Origin: Flavobacterium sp.
GTDB lineage: Bacteria; Bacteroidota; Bacteroidia; Flavobacteriales; Flavobacteriaceae
Reading direction: 5' to 3'
Length of the DNA: 64,000 nt
Assembly (NCBI RefSeq): GCF_039595935.1
Contig: NZ_JBCNKR010000005.1
Location: 186,001 to 250,000, forward strand
In this document: piece after piece, positions 18,287 through 25,733 of the stretch
Layout: each line of letters starts with the position of its first letter
Numbering within the stretch: the first letter of the stretch is position 1
Translations under genes and position numbers: made by a program
Notes under the pieces: generated by a model
What the model was told of the DNA's origin: nothing
Seen by the model: only the letters and a program-made list of their open reading frames with translations
Database searches by the model: none

Positions 18287-18326
18287 TGGAATTATGTGGA
18301 ATTATTTGGAAGCATTTGGCGTACTA
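18287..18326. repeat. Four 10-bp iterons upstream of mobA-like gene (possible oriT/operator)
   Basis: Units TGGAATTATG, TGGAATTATT, TGGAAGCATT and TGGCGTACTA follow each other without gaps, one per helical turn. Their position about 65 bp upstream of a relaxosome accessory gene fits a binding array for that protein or part of oriT, by analogy only. Confidence 0.5.
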
Positions 18327-18444
18327 CCTCTAAATACGGTCTTTAATCTTAATAATTGGACATCCTCAGCCAAATAAAGCCACCGGCAGACACTCTTAAG
18401 AAGCAGACAGTTTTCAGAATTAAATTTTCCGAAAACATAATATT

Positions 18445-19125
18445 ATGCTCTACAAAGAAACTGTTACTCCCAAGATGTGGGAACTGCTCCAAATGCTTAT
18501 GAAAGATGAAAAACTGAAGGATTTTAATCTTGTAGGAGGAACTGCATTAAGCCTGATGATAGGACATCGGTTAAGTGTGGATTTAGACCTGTTCTCTACA
18601 CAAGATTTTAATGTTCAGACTATGCTTGCTCATTTAAGCAGTAAGCATCCTGTCACAATCAGGGATTTATTTGACAATACAATGCTTTTAAATATTGGTC
18701 AGGTCAAGGTAGACATTCTAGCCCATAAATATCCATGGCAGGAGCCTATTCAAACCGAAGAGGGAATCAGACTTGCGTCTTTACGCGATATAGGTGCTAT
18801 GAAACTGCATGCTATTTTTCAAAATGGCACAAGAATAAAAGATTTTGTGGATATGTATTTTCTTTTGGAACATCATCCACTTAGAACCTACTTGGATGCA
18901 TACCAGAATAAATACAATGGTAATCCCGCACTCGCTTCTCATTCATTACTCCATCATGAAAATATAGACATGGAAGAAAAAGTCAAACTGCTCAAAGGAA
19001 AGCAAACCAATTGGAACAAAATGACCCAGCGTCTTAAAAAAGCAGTTTTCAATCCTTCTTTTAATTTTTCCGAGCCAAAAAATCAAGTCCCTCCACCCAA
19101 TAAAAGACGCGGATTTAGGAGATAA
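18445..19125 (+). CDS. AbiEii/AbiGii-type nucleotidyltransferase toxin
   Basis: This 226-residue protein has the nucleotidyltransferase-fold motif GGTALSLMIGHRLSVDLDLF (G-G and the D-x-D of DLDLF near residues 32-51), then the helical region KIRDIGAMKL-like (RDIGAMKLHAI) and DFVDMYFLL seen in AbiEii proteins. AbiEii toxins act in abortive infection by transferring nucleotides. Instead of the usual upstream AbiEi antitoxin, a 105-residue gene follows 38 bp downstream. Family membership is clear; the active substrate is not known here. Confidence 0.9.
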   Translation: MLYKETVTPKMWELLQMLMKDEKLKDFNLVGGTALSLMIGHRLSVDLDLFSTQDFNVQTMLAHLSSKHPVTIRDLFDNTMLLNIGQVKVDILAHKYPWQEPIQTEEGIRLASLRDIGAMKLHAIFQNGTRIKDFVDMYFLLEHHPLRTYLDAYQNKYNGNPALASHSLLHHENIDMEEKVKLLKGKQTNWNKMTQRLKKAVFNPSFNFSEPKNQVPPPNKRRGFRR

Positions 19126-19163
19126 AATTTGAATAAGAAGCTTAAAAATCGTACTTTTACTAT

Positions 19164-19481
19164 ATGGCAGCAGTTAAAAAAAATAATGGCGTTCCAAATT
19201 TGGATCGGGTCTTTTTTTGGGATTTCGATATAGATGCTATGGACTTTAAGAAAGCCTACAAAACTATTATCGCACGTATCATAGAGCGTGGAGGGCAGTA
19301 TGAAATGGATGAGATAGTACGCTTTTATGGTCATGAAAAAGTTATAAAAGCTATTCGTGATGAAATCTATTTCCTTCCCAATTATGCCATTGACCGTGCT
19401 TTAAAATTCTTTCCCGAACTCAAAAAGGAAGAAATGTACTGCTATATCAACCGAAAGGATAAACCATATCATTGGATTTAA
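19164..19481 (+). CDS. Likely partner (antitoxin) of the AbiEii-type toxin
   Basis: The 105-residue protein starts MAAVKKNNGVPNLDRVFFWDFDIDAMDF and has a helix-turn-helix-like middle (RIIERGGQYEMDEIVRFYGHEKVIKAIRDE). I recognise it as DUF6922-like, a small family found beside nucleotidyltransferase toxins in Bacteroidota. It is encoded right after the toxin on the same strand and may bind its promoter or the toxin itself. Antitoxin role is inferred from position. Confidence 0.7.
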   Translation: MAAVKKNNGVPNLDRVFFWDFDIDAMDFKKAYKTIIARIIERGGQYEMDEIVRFYGHEKVIKAIRDEIYFLPNYAIDRALKFFPELKKEEMYCYINRKDKPYHWI

Positions 19482-19772
19482 TCCTGCCTCTAAATTTACC
19501 AAACACGAGATTCTTTTTACTTGATATTTTTTAAACAGAAATAAAAAAAAGAAACCGAAGGTATGACGGGAAGCCTCAGCCTGTCCAAAAGACTACGGCA
19601 TAATGTTTTGCTCGTTCCTCTCAAAACACCCTTCGGGACTTATTCCGTTTCCTTTTGGCCTGTCTGCATCCCGTCCTATGAAATAGCTTTCTTTTTCTTT
19701 TTTCTATTTTTCTTTTTCTTTGAAAAAATATTTTTATCCTTACTAATTTCCAGCCTATAATGAGGCTATAAA
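19482..19772. other. Gap with a large stem-loop next to an IS3 element
   Basis: No gene is supported (an ORF over 19563-19760 is low-complexity, Phe-rich). The gap contains the 111-bp inverted repeat at 19565-19675 and a pyrimidine-rich tract (about 19685-19725) before the IS3-type transposase gene. Confidence 0.5.
19565..19675. repeat. Large interrupted stem-loop
   Basis: GACGGGA (19565-19571) pairs with TCCCGTC (19669-19675), CCAAAAG (19585-19591) with CTTTTGG (19652-19658), and an inner stem GTTTTG/CAAAAC (19605-19610 with 19622-19627) closes a small loop. Three nested stems in register suggest a structured RNA or a DNA processing site; its role is unknown. Confidence 0.5.
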
Positions 19773-20930
19773 TTATCTTAAATTTATTTTATCAAATTCT
19801 TCGATGGTTTTGTAGCCTAAAAATGAATGTCTTCTCTTTTTGTTATACCAATTTTCAATGTATTCCTGTACCTCAGCTCTCATCTGTTTTCTCGGAAGAA
19901 GTTTGTTGCGATTAATCAATTCCCTTTTAAAAGACCCGAAAAAGCTTTCTGACACAGAATTATCATTATGATTTTGTTTACGGCTCATACTGCGTGTTAC
20001 ACACTTATAAGATTCTAATTTGCTGGTGAAAATTTTGTTGGCGTATTGAACACCTCTATCAGAATGGAAGATTAAATTTTTAGTAATTTTTCTGTTTGCA
20101 GCTGCCATATTCCATGCAGGTAAAATTGTTGCTTTAGTGCTCATTTTGGTGCTTAGACTCCATCCTATGATTTTCCTGTCAAATAAATCCATAACAATAG
20201 TAAGATATAAAAAGCCTTTGGTTGTCTGTATATATGTAATGTCTGAAACCCAAGCCACAGCAGGCTCACTAACCCGGAATTCTCGATTTAAAACATTTGG
20301 GACTACATAGTTATTATGATATGAGTCAGTTGTCACTTTATAATTTCTTTTAGCTATACTGCGCAAACCCAGCATTCTCATATAAAATTTTACTGAAGAG
20401 CTTTTTATTTTAAATCCTCTGCTTTGAAGTTCCCTTGTAATTTTAGTGCCTCCATAGCTTTTTTCAAATTCATAAAATATGGATGCAATTTCTTGTTTTA
20501 ATAAAATTACTCTAGCCTCTGTATCTGTAATCTCCTGCTTTTTTCTTCTATAATATGTCGTTTCCGATACTTCTAACACGGCACATATTTTTCGAATCGA
20601 ATATTGTGATTTATTGTTTTCAATGAACTGTTTAGTCATTATTTTTCCCTGCGAAACATATCTGGTTCCTTTTTTTAAAATTTCCAGCGTAATTTTTGAA
20701 TCTTTGATTTTTTTTTCCAGACTGGTAATGACGGCTTGTTCAGGGGTCATTCTTGGATGGCCGCATCCGCAGAAACTGCCTGTTCCATATTTTTCAAAGT
20801 CTTGTCTCCATTTGTACAGGTAATCAGGGACTATTCCCATCTCTCTTGCAAAACCTGCAATCTGCCCTTTTCCCCGCTCATAACTTAACTTGACTGCATT
20901 CTCTTTGAAAGTACGTTCATAGTGTCTCAT
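19773..20930 (-). mobile_element. IS3 family transposase (single fused ORF, apparently intact)
   Basis: The 385-residue protein combines the OrfA-type HTH (FKENAVKLSYERGKGQIAGFA) and the OrfB-type DDE integrase domain in one reading frame. The catalytic triad is visible: D230 in WVSDITYIQ, D in FHSDRGVQYA and E in SVSESFFGSF, with the usual end WYNKKRRHSFLGYKT. A homologous but broken transposase lies 42 bp upstream in the same orientation. I could not identify the terminal inverted repeats with confidence. Confidence 0.88.
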
Positions 20931-20972
20931 AGCTTGAAGTTTTATAATTTATCGCACAATATTTCTTTATTC

Positions 20973-22067
20973 TTAATTTTCTTTAAGATATTCAGATATT
21001 TTCCCTGCCATCTGTTCTGTAGTTAAAAGCACATTTAAATCGGCCAGTTTAGATTTAAGGGAAGCAAAATAGCTTTCGCACACAGAATTGTCAGAATGAT
21101 TTCCTTTTCGATTCATGCTTCGTCTAATGAACTTATAGGAGTTTAATTTACGGGTAAACAGCTTGTTTGCGTATTGAGCTGACCTGTCAGAATGAAATAG
21201 CAGACCTGCTTTTGTTTTCCTGTTTTTAACGGCCATTGCCCAAGCTGGCATTGCGGTTTCTCCGACCGTCAATCCATTGCTCAAGCTCCAGCCTATAATT
21301 TTCCTGTCAAACAAATCCATAATAATAGTTAAAAACAAAAGTCCTTCCGTCGTTTGGATGCGGCTTATTCCTGAAATCCAAGTTTTCGAAGGTTCTTCAA
21401 CCGTGAATTGCTGATCTAAAATATTAGGAAAAATATAAGGATTATAACGCGAAACATTTTTGGCCTTATAAGTTCCTCTCAGCCTGCTGACCAGACCCAG
21501 TTCTTTCATATGACTGCAAACCTGCCGTGCCGAAATCGTAAATCCCCGGCTTCGTAATTCTGCAGCAATTCTCCTGCTGCCATATATTTTTTTGTATTCA
21601 AAAAAGATCGAAGTTATTTCTTTCTTTAATAAATTTGTTCTGCTTTCTGTCGGAGAAAGCACCTGACTTTTCCATCTGATATATGCATTTCTGCTGACTC
21701 CAAAAACTTTGCATATTTTTTTGAGTGTATACTTTTCTACATTATTTTCAATAAAATGATAAGTCATCAGCCTGCCTTGAGAAACATATTGATGCCCATT
21801 TTTAAAAATCTCAATTTTCAGCAATGATTCTTTAAGCTCGATTTTTAGTTTTCGTTGTTTTTCAGAAAATAGTTTTTCTTCGGGAGTAAGTCTCGACTTT
21901 CCAGTTCCGCAAAAACTTGCCTCTCCATATTTAAGAAACTCTCTTCGCCATCTGCTTATATGCGATGGCTCTATCCCGAGTTCTCTTGAAGCTTTTCTCA
22001 CGCCCAATTCTGACCCCAACTGAATTGCTTTCACTTTGAAATTTCTATCGTAAGTTTTACATTTCAT
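20973..22067 (-). pseudogene. IS3 family transposase remnant (catalytic Asp lost, C-terminus truncated)
   Basis: This 364-residue ORF is a diverged homologue of the neighbouring transposase. The first catalytic Asp is Gly233 (WISGISRIQ where the neighbour has WVSDITYIQ), SDRG is SDRS, and the protein stops after EYLKEN, lacking the WYN-KRRHS-LGY end. The reading frame is otherwise open. It is very likely inactive as a transposase. Confidence 0.82.
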
Positions 22068-22315
22068 TTCTTAATTTCAGATACTATTCTCACGTGAATT
22101 TAAGAATTATAACTTACACATATACAGATAATAAAAGATAATCACACTGCTCAGGAAATTATACCTTAATATTAAATCGACTTACTCGGTTATATTTAAT
22201 ATTAAAGCAGGAACCTGGGTACATTGTTATCATTAATTTTTCTAAAATTTAGTGATGAATTTCTGAACAGCCGCAGATCTGCGTACATAATCACAGGCTT
22301 GATTTCATGACTGCG

Positions 22316-22427
22316 TGCAGGCTTGCAGGCTTGCAGGCATGAATGCAAACCTGCATACATGCACACCTGCCTGCATGGTTACATGAAGACATGAATGCAT
22401 GAACACTCGAAGACATCTCTGCATGCA
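22316..22427. repeat. Degenerate 8-bp repeat array (14 units)
   Basis: The 112 bp divide exactly into fourteen octamers related to TGCAGGCT, TGCAGGCA, TGAATGCA, TACATGCA and TGCATGAA. Most contain TGCA or CATG. The period is regular although the units drift. Function unknown; repeat arrays of this kind can be protein-binding or slippage-born sequence. Confidence 0.6.
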
Positions 22428-22548
22428 TATATAAGTCAATTTTCACCATATCTTCGGCTTTATTTTAAAACCTTCGGTATTTTTAGTCTGTATTGTATAG
22501 TCCATTATTGCCTGCATTTATAATAAATTTTTAAATCTGACAACAAAA

Positions 22549-22704
22549 AAAGGGCATCAAGCCCTTTCCATTAAAACCCATTCTAAAAAATGTTGTCGCC
22601 AGACAACTGCAAGTTGTGTTTTGAGATGCTTGAAATGAATTCAGCATCTCAAAACAACTTGCCCTGCGGGGCTGGAAAACGCCTCCGAAGTCGGCGTTTT
22701 TTTT
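22549..22704. ncRNA. Series of five consecutive hairpins (structured 3' region)
   Basis: Stems in order: AAAGGGC/GCCCTTT (22549-22567), GTTGTC/GACAAC (22592-22607), a 19-bp stem with a 2-nt bulge (22610-22630 with 22643-22661), GCCC/GGGC (22661-22672) and AAAACGCC/GGCGTTTT (22676-22700). On the minus strand the first-listed stem ends in a T-run, so a transcript from the HEPN operon would terminate there after passing all five. On the plus strand the last stem is a terminator. Whether it is an RNA, a recombination site or simply stacked terminators cannot be told from sequence. Confidence 0.5.
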
Positions 22705-22722
22705 AAATTAATAACGGAAAAA

Positions 22723-23067
22723 TCAGTCCGCACTGCTTTTTTTATTCTGCTTTAGATATTTCCTGTGGAGGATGTCCAGCAGATCACCCTCTTCCAGAGG
22801 AATCAGCATTTCTATTATCCTCAGCAGGCTGTAAACGTATCTTTCCACATGCCTCGGACTGTTATTGGCACCAACTTCCATTCCGTCTAATGCCAGCATT
22901 CCTGCTTTGAGCAGATCCATAATCATACAGAACAGATCTGAATATCCTTGAACATTTATTTCCAGATTGTGTATATCGTTCCGCATTTTTGATGCAGGCT
23001 TGAGCATTACAAAATAATGCTCCGGATTTTCTACCAGATTATTCAATTTGACTTTATTTTTTTTCAT
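22723..23067 (-). CDS. Small helical protein, paralogue of the gene at 23687-24037
   Basis: This 114-residue protein is predicted all-helical and unfamiliar. Its core (VQGYSDLFCMIMDLLKAG, LLRIIEMLIPLEEGDLLDILHRKYL) aligns with the 116-residue protein two genes upstream (FTGYINLIFTVQDLLKIA, VLEIALQLLPCSESEGLDKLHKLYL), so the two are paralogues. It is the last gene of a four-gene leftward operon headed by a HEPN-like protein. The ATG at 23067 is the only sensible start. Function unknown. Confidence 0.72.
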   Translation of the reverse strand: MKKNKVKLNNLVENPEHYFVMLKPASKMRNDIHNLEINVQGYSDLFCMIMDLLKAGMLALDGMEVGANNSPRHVERYVYSLLRIIEMLIPLEEGDLLDILHRKYLKQNKKSSAD

Positions 23068-23111
23068 AACAATATATTTATTAGTTAATCGGATATCTCA
23101 TAATGAAGTGA

Positions 23112-23675
23112 TCAGCATTCTGCATTCTCTTTAGAACCTTTATTTTTTTTTATTTTTTCAATGCCTCTTTCATTGATAAGCTCTCCTGCATCCAGCAGTT
23201 TTATCAGGTGGATATATGGAGTGGTTATATCAGAGTCGGGATCTGAACCGAAAGGAGATAACGAAAGCTCCGTGATTTCGCTCAAGAAGAATTCAAACTC
23301 CTGCAGTGTTTTCTCTTCAAATGCATTTTGAATCGCCCGATAAGGATTGTCGTATTCTTCTTTGGTCAGGGAAGAGAGATGAAATACCGTTTCAGAACGG
23401 GTTGATTCTTTCACTTTCCATTTTTTGCTTTTATCCAGCATCCAGTAGCAGATCCTGACAAACGAACACACAGCAGTATAAAAAACAAAAACGTTGCAGG
23501 GAGTTTCCTGCTTGTATACTTTACCCTTATAACAGTGGAGAACCGCTTGGGTTAGGTTCTGTTTATAATAATCAAGATGGGCAAAATCAAGAGCCTCTTC
23601 CAATGCGCTGAATGGGTTTCCCGTTTTAAAGCCTGCCCAGAATCTTGTTTCGAAAGATATTTTATTCTTTTTCAT
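23112..23675 (-). CDS. Uncharacterised 187-aa protein of the HEPN operon
   Basis: The protein begins MKKNKISFETRFWAGFKTGNPFSALEEALDFAHLDYY and is mostly helical, with a Cys-containing hydrophobic segment (VFVFYTAVCSFVRICYWML near residues 63-81) and a Lys-rich tail. I recognise no family. It is third of four leftward genes, 11 bp after the 116-residue gene and 44 bp before the 114-residue gene, so it is co-transcribed with them. Confidence 0.7.
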   Translation of the reverse strand: MKKNKISFETRFWAGFKTGNPFSALEEALDFAHLDYYKQNLTQAVLHCYKGKVYKQETPCNVFVFYTAVCSFVRICYWMLDKSKKWKVKESTRSETVFHLSSLTKEEYDNPYRAIQNAFEEKTLQEFEFFLSEITELSLSPFGSDPDSDITTPYIHLIKLLDAGELINERGIEKIKKNKGSKENAEC

Positions 23676-23686
23676 AATTCCAGAGA

Positions 23687-24037
23687 TTATCCGTTATCAT
23701 TTTCCTTATTGATCTCCAAATAAAGCTTGTGCAGTTTATCAAGCCCTTCGGATTCAGAGCATGGCAGGAGCTGTAATGCAATTTCCAAAACGCTTGTAAG
23801 ATGGAAAGCGGAATCCTCAATCTGGCTGGAGTTTTCCAGATCGGAATTCTCAAGCGTGTGGAGGGCTATTTTCAGAAGATCCTGTACAGTAAATATAAGA
23901 TTGATGTAGCCTGTGAATTTTAGGCTTGCATAATAAGCGCCTTCTTTGTCTTTCTGCGGGGTCAAGGTTCTAAAAAAGAAACTATCTTTCAGCTCTTTGA
24001 TAAATTCATCCCCTGTTTTGGTTTCATTTGTTTCCAT
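23687..24037 (-). CDS. Small helical protein, paralogue of the gene at 22723-23067
   Basis: This 116-residue protein follows the HEPN-like gene by 8 bp. It shares the GY-x5-10-DLLK and LDKLHKLYLE patterns with the 114-residue protein at the end of the operon. Two diverged copies of one small fold flanking a larger protein suggest a hetero-complex. No catalytic motif is visible. Function unknown. Confidence 0.72.
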   Translation of the reverse strand: METNETKTGDEFIKELKDSFFFRTLTPQKDKEGAYYASLKFTGYINLIFTVQDLLKIALHTLENSDLENSSQIEDSAFHLTSVLEIALQLLPCSESEGLDKLHKLYLEINKENDNG

Positions 24038-24045
24038 AAGTTCTG

Positions 24046-24912
24046 CTATTTTATTTTCTCAGGCTCTTCCTTTTCGGCTTTCTCCAGCCTGTCAAGTTCA
24101 TCTTGAGTCAGAATATCAGCCTGCTTTCTAAATTTCCCGCATCTTTCTTCCATAAGCTGGTAATAGAGATAATCAACATCGTTAGCCTTGGCGAAACGCA
24201 GTACATGGGACTGCTGTTTAAGCAGATTAAACATTGCTCTGTCTTCCTTGCTCTGGCGAGGAAAGAAATCTGCAGTAATGCTGGAAAAGTATTCGCAGAG
24301 GCTGAACAGATGCTCCATCGCAAAATGGCTTGGGGTGTAGCCTGTAAAAACACGGATCATGGAAAGGCAGGTCTGCTCCACTATCTGATGAAGGGAAAAC
24401 ATTTTCACCTCATCCGAACTTGAAGCATCATCATCATTGTAAACCCAGTCCCAGATTGTAGCGGTGATATTTCTCCTGCTTGATGCATAATTTGATGCAA
24501 GTTTTAAATTTCGTTTTGGGGTTTCGCTGATGTTTAAAAACGGAGGATTGTTAACATCCTTAAATAAAAGCTCTGCATCCTGCATGATCTGCCAGAAGAA
24601 AAACTGCTGGTCTTGCCCTAAGTTTTTAAGGCTCTGTACATGGTGCAAAAGAATAGTTGTAGTTAAAGTTCCTTTAGTTTTTGTTTTAATCTTATCGCTT
24701 ATGTCATTGCTTGCATTCTCTATAGTTTCCGATACAAAAACCAAAAGGTACAAATGGAGATGTTTTTTTTGCATCCCATAGTCGGAATAAACCTTTCTGC
24801 TTGAGTTGTAAGCCGTATCATCACTTCCAAAACAGTAAACCGCTGATGTCTTGATGTGCTCTGTAATTGCTTCAATTACCTCTTTTTGCGTTGAAATTTC
24901 AATTGCTTTCAT
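24046..24912 (-). CDS. HEPN domain protein with nucleotidyltransferase-like N-terminus
   Basis: The 288-residue protein has an N-terminal segment (VYCFGSDDTAYNSS, then HLHLYLLVFVSE) reminiscent of a degenerate nucleotidyltransferase fold. The C-terminal half is HEPN-like (LHQIVEQTCLSMIRVFTGYTPSHFAMEHLFSLCEYF, about residues 180-216) with R and H spaced as in the RNase-type R-x-H motif, though the spacing is not canonical. HEPN proteins are often RNases in toxin-antitoxin and defence systems. It heads a leftward operon with three small unknown genes and is divergent from an XRE regulator with a shared operator region. The role is inferred. Confidence 0.75.
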   Translation of the reverse strand: MKAIEISTQKEVIEAITEHIKTSAVYCFGSDDTAYNSSRKVYSDYGMQKKHLHLYLLVFVSETIENASNDISDKIKTKTKGTLTTTILLHHVQSLKNLGQDQQFFFWQIMQDAELLFKDVNNPPFLNISETPKRNLKLASNYASSRRNITATIWDWVYNDDDASSSDEVKMFSLHQIVEQTCLSMIRVFTGYTPSHFAMEHLFSLCEYFSSITADFFPRQSKEDRAMFNLLKQQSHVLRFAKANDVDYLYYQLMEERCGKFRKQADILTQDELDRLEKAEKEEPEKIK

Positions 24913-24993
24913 AATTTTACCTTTTTTAATTAATACTTGTGTGAAAAATTGTATTTTTGTTTAATACACAGCCAAGTAAGTGATTAGTCGTAC

Positions 24994-25022
24994 TGTACCG
25001 TATCAATTTGTGTTGTACCGTA
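24994..25022. promoter_or_regulatory. Double operator (TGTACCGTA) between HEPN operon and XRE regulator
   Basis: The nonamer TGTACCGTA occurs at 24994-25002 and 25014-25022, exactly 20 bp (two helical turns) apart. Each contains the symmetric core GTACCGTAC or a one-base variant. The pair lies between divergent genes, so it is the natural binding site for the XRE protein encoded at 25086. Confidence 0.65.
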
Positions 25023-25073
25023 CAGCGTTATTTCTATATCATACAGCAGACTTACTTTTTTATTCTTAATTAA

Positions 25074-25081
25074 TATCTTTG
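25074..25081 (+). promoter_or_regulatory. -7 box (TATCTTTG) of the XRE gene
   Basis: TATCTTTG matches TAnnTTTG and ends only 4 bp before the ATG at 25086, so the transcript may be leaderless. Confidence 0.5.
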
Positions 25082-25085
25082 AGCT

Positions 25086-25493
25086 ATGAGTACATCAACA
25101 AAACCAAATCACATGGGGCGCAAAATCAGCCGTATCCGTGAACTGAAAGACATGAAACAGGAAGCACTGGCACAGGCTATGGGAACAAACCAGCAGGCGA
25201 TTTCTATTATGGAAAACAGCGAAACTATCGAGGAAGACAAATTAAAAGAAGTAGCCAAAGCATTGGGTGTAAGCGTGGAAGCAATCAAGAATTTTTCAGA
25301 AGAAGGTGTGTTCAACTATTTCAATAACTTTTACGATAATAGTCAAGGAACTGTAGGTAATTACCACTGCACATTTAATCCATTAGACAAACTAATGGAA
25401 TCCGTAGAAGAGAATAGAAAGCTTTACGAAAGATTATTAAAATCCGAGCAGGATAAAATTGAGTATTTGGAGAAATTACTGAAAGCAAAATAA
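25086..25493 (+). CDS. XRE family transcriptional regulator with C-terminal coiled coil
   Basis: The 135-residue protein has an N-terminal HTH_3 domain (GRKISRIRELKDMKQEALAQAMGTNQQAISIMENSE, about residues 11-46) and a C-terminal coiled coil (ENRKLYERLLKSEQDKIEYLEKLLKAK). It is divergently transcribed from the HEPN operon across a two-site operator and precedes the type I restriction genes. It may regulate either or both. A terminator follows at 25521-25547. Confidence 0.9.
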   Translation: MSTSTKPNHMGRKISRIRELKDMKQEALAQAMGTNQQAISIMENSETIEEDKLKEVAKALGVSVEAIKNFSEEGVFNYFNNFYDNSQGTVGNYHCTFNPLDKLMESVEENRKLYERLLKSEQDKIEYLEKLLKAK

Positions 25494-25520
25494 TGCTTTT
25501 ATAAAAGATATATTAATTCC

Positions 25521-25547
25521 AAAAAGAGACTTTCTAGTCTCTTTTTT
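25521..25547 (+). terminator. Terminator of the XRE gene
   Basis: AAAAAGAGAC pairs with GTCTCTTTTTT over a 6-nt loop with T-run. Confidence 0.85.
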
Positions 25548-25733
25548 GTTGCCACTATTACCGTAATTATATTTAAAATATTAGATGTTGTAGCTATTCA
25601 AATTTATACACATCGAAAACCTAACTAATTTTAATTAGTTTTTGTAAACTATTAAACCATAACACCAAAAGTTTATTACATTAGTGCCTTCTTAAGAACT
25701 ATTAATCCCTAATCTTAATAACAATTATTTCAA

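Larger units (their letters stand above)
22068..22722. other. 655-bp gene-free region with octamer array and hairpin series
   Basis: No ORF is supported. The region holds a degenerate octamer repeat array (22316-22427) and a series of five hairpins (22549-22704) that lies directly after the last gene of the leftward HEPN operon. Confidence 0.6.

Noticed and set aside
19563..19760. 65-aa ORF
   Set aside because: Low-complexity Phe-rich translation over a stem-loop; it is not protein-like.
22316..22427. CRISPR array
   Set aside because: Units are 8 bp with no spacers and no cas genes are near.
22549..22704. Retron or DGR RNA
   Set aside because: No reverse transcriptase gene is present in the window.
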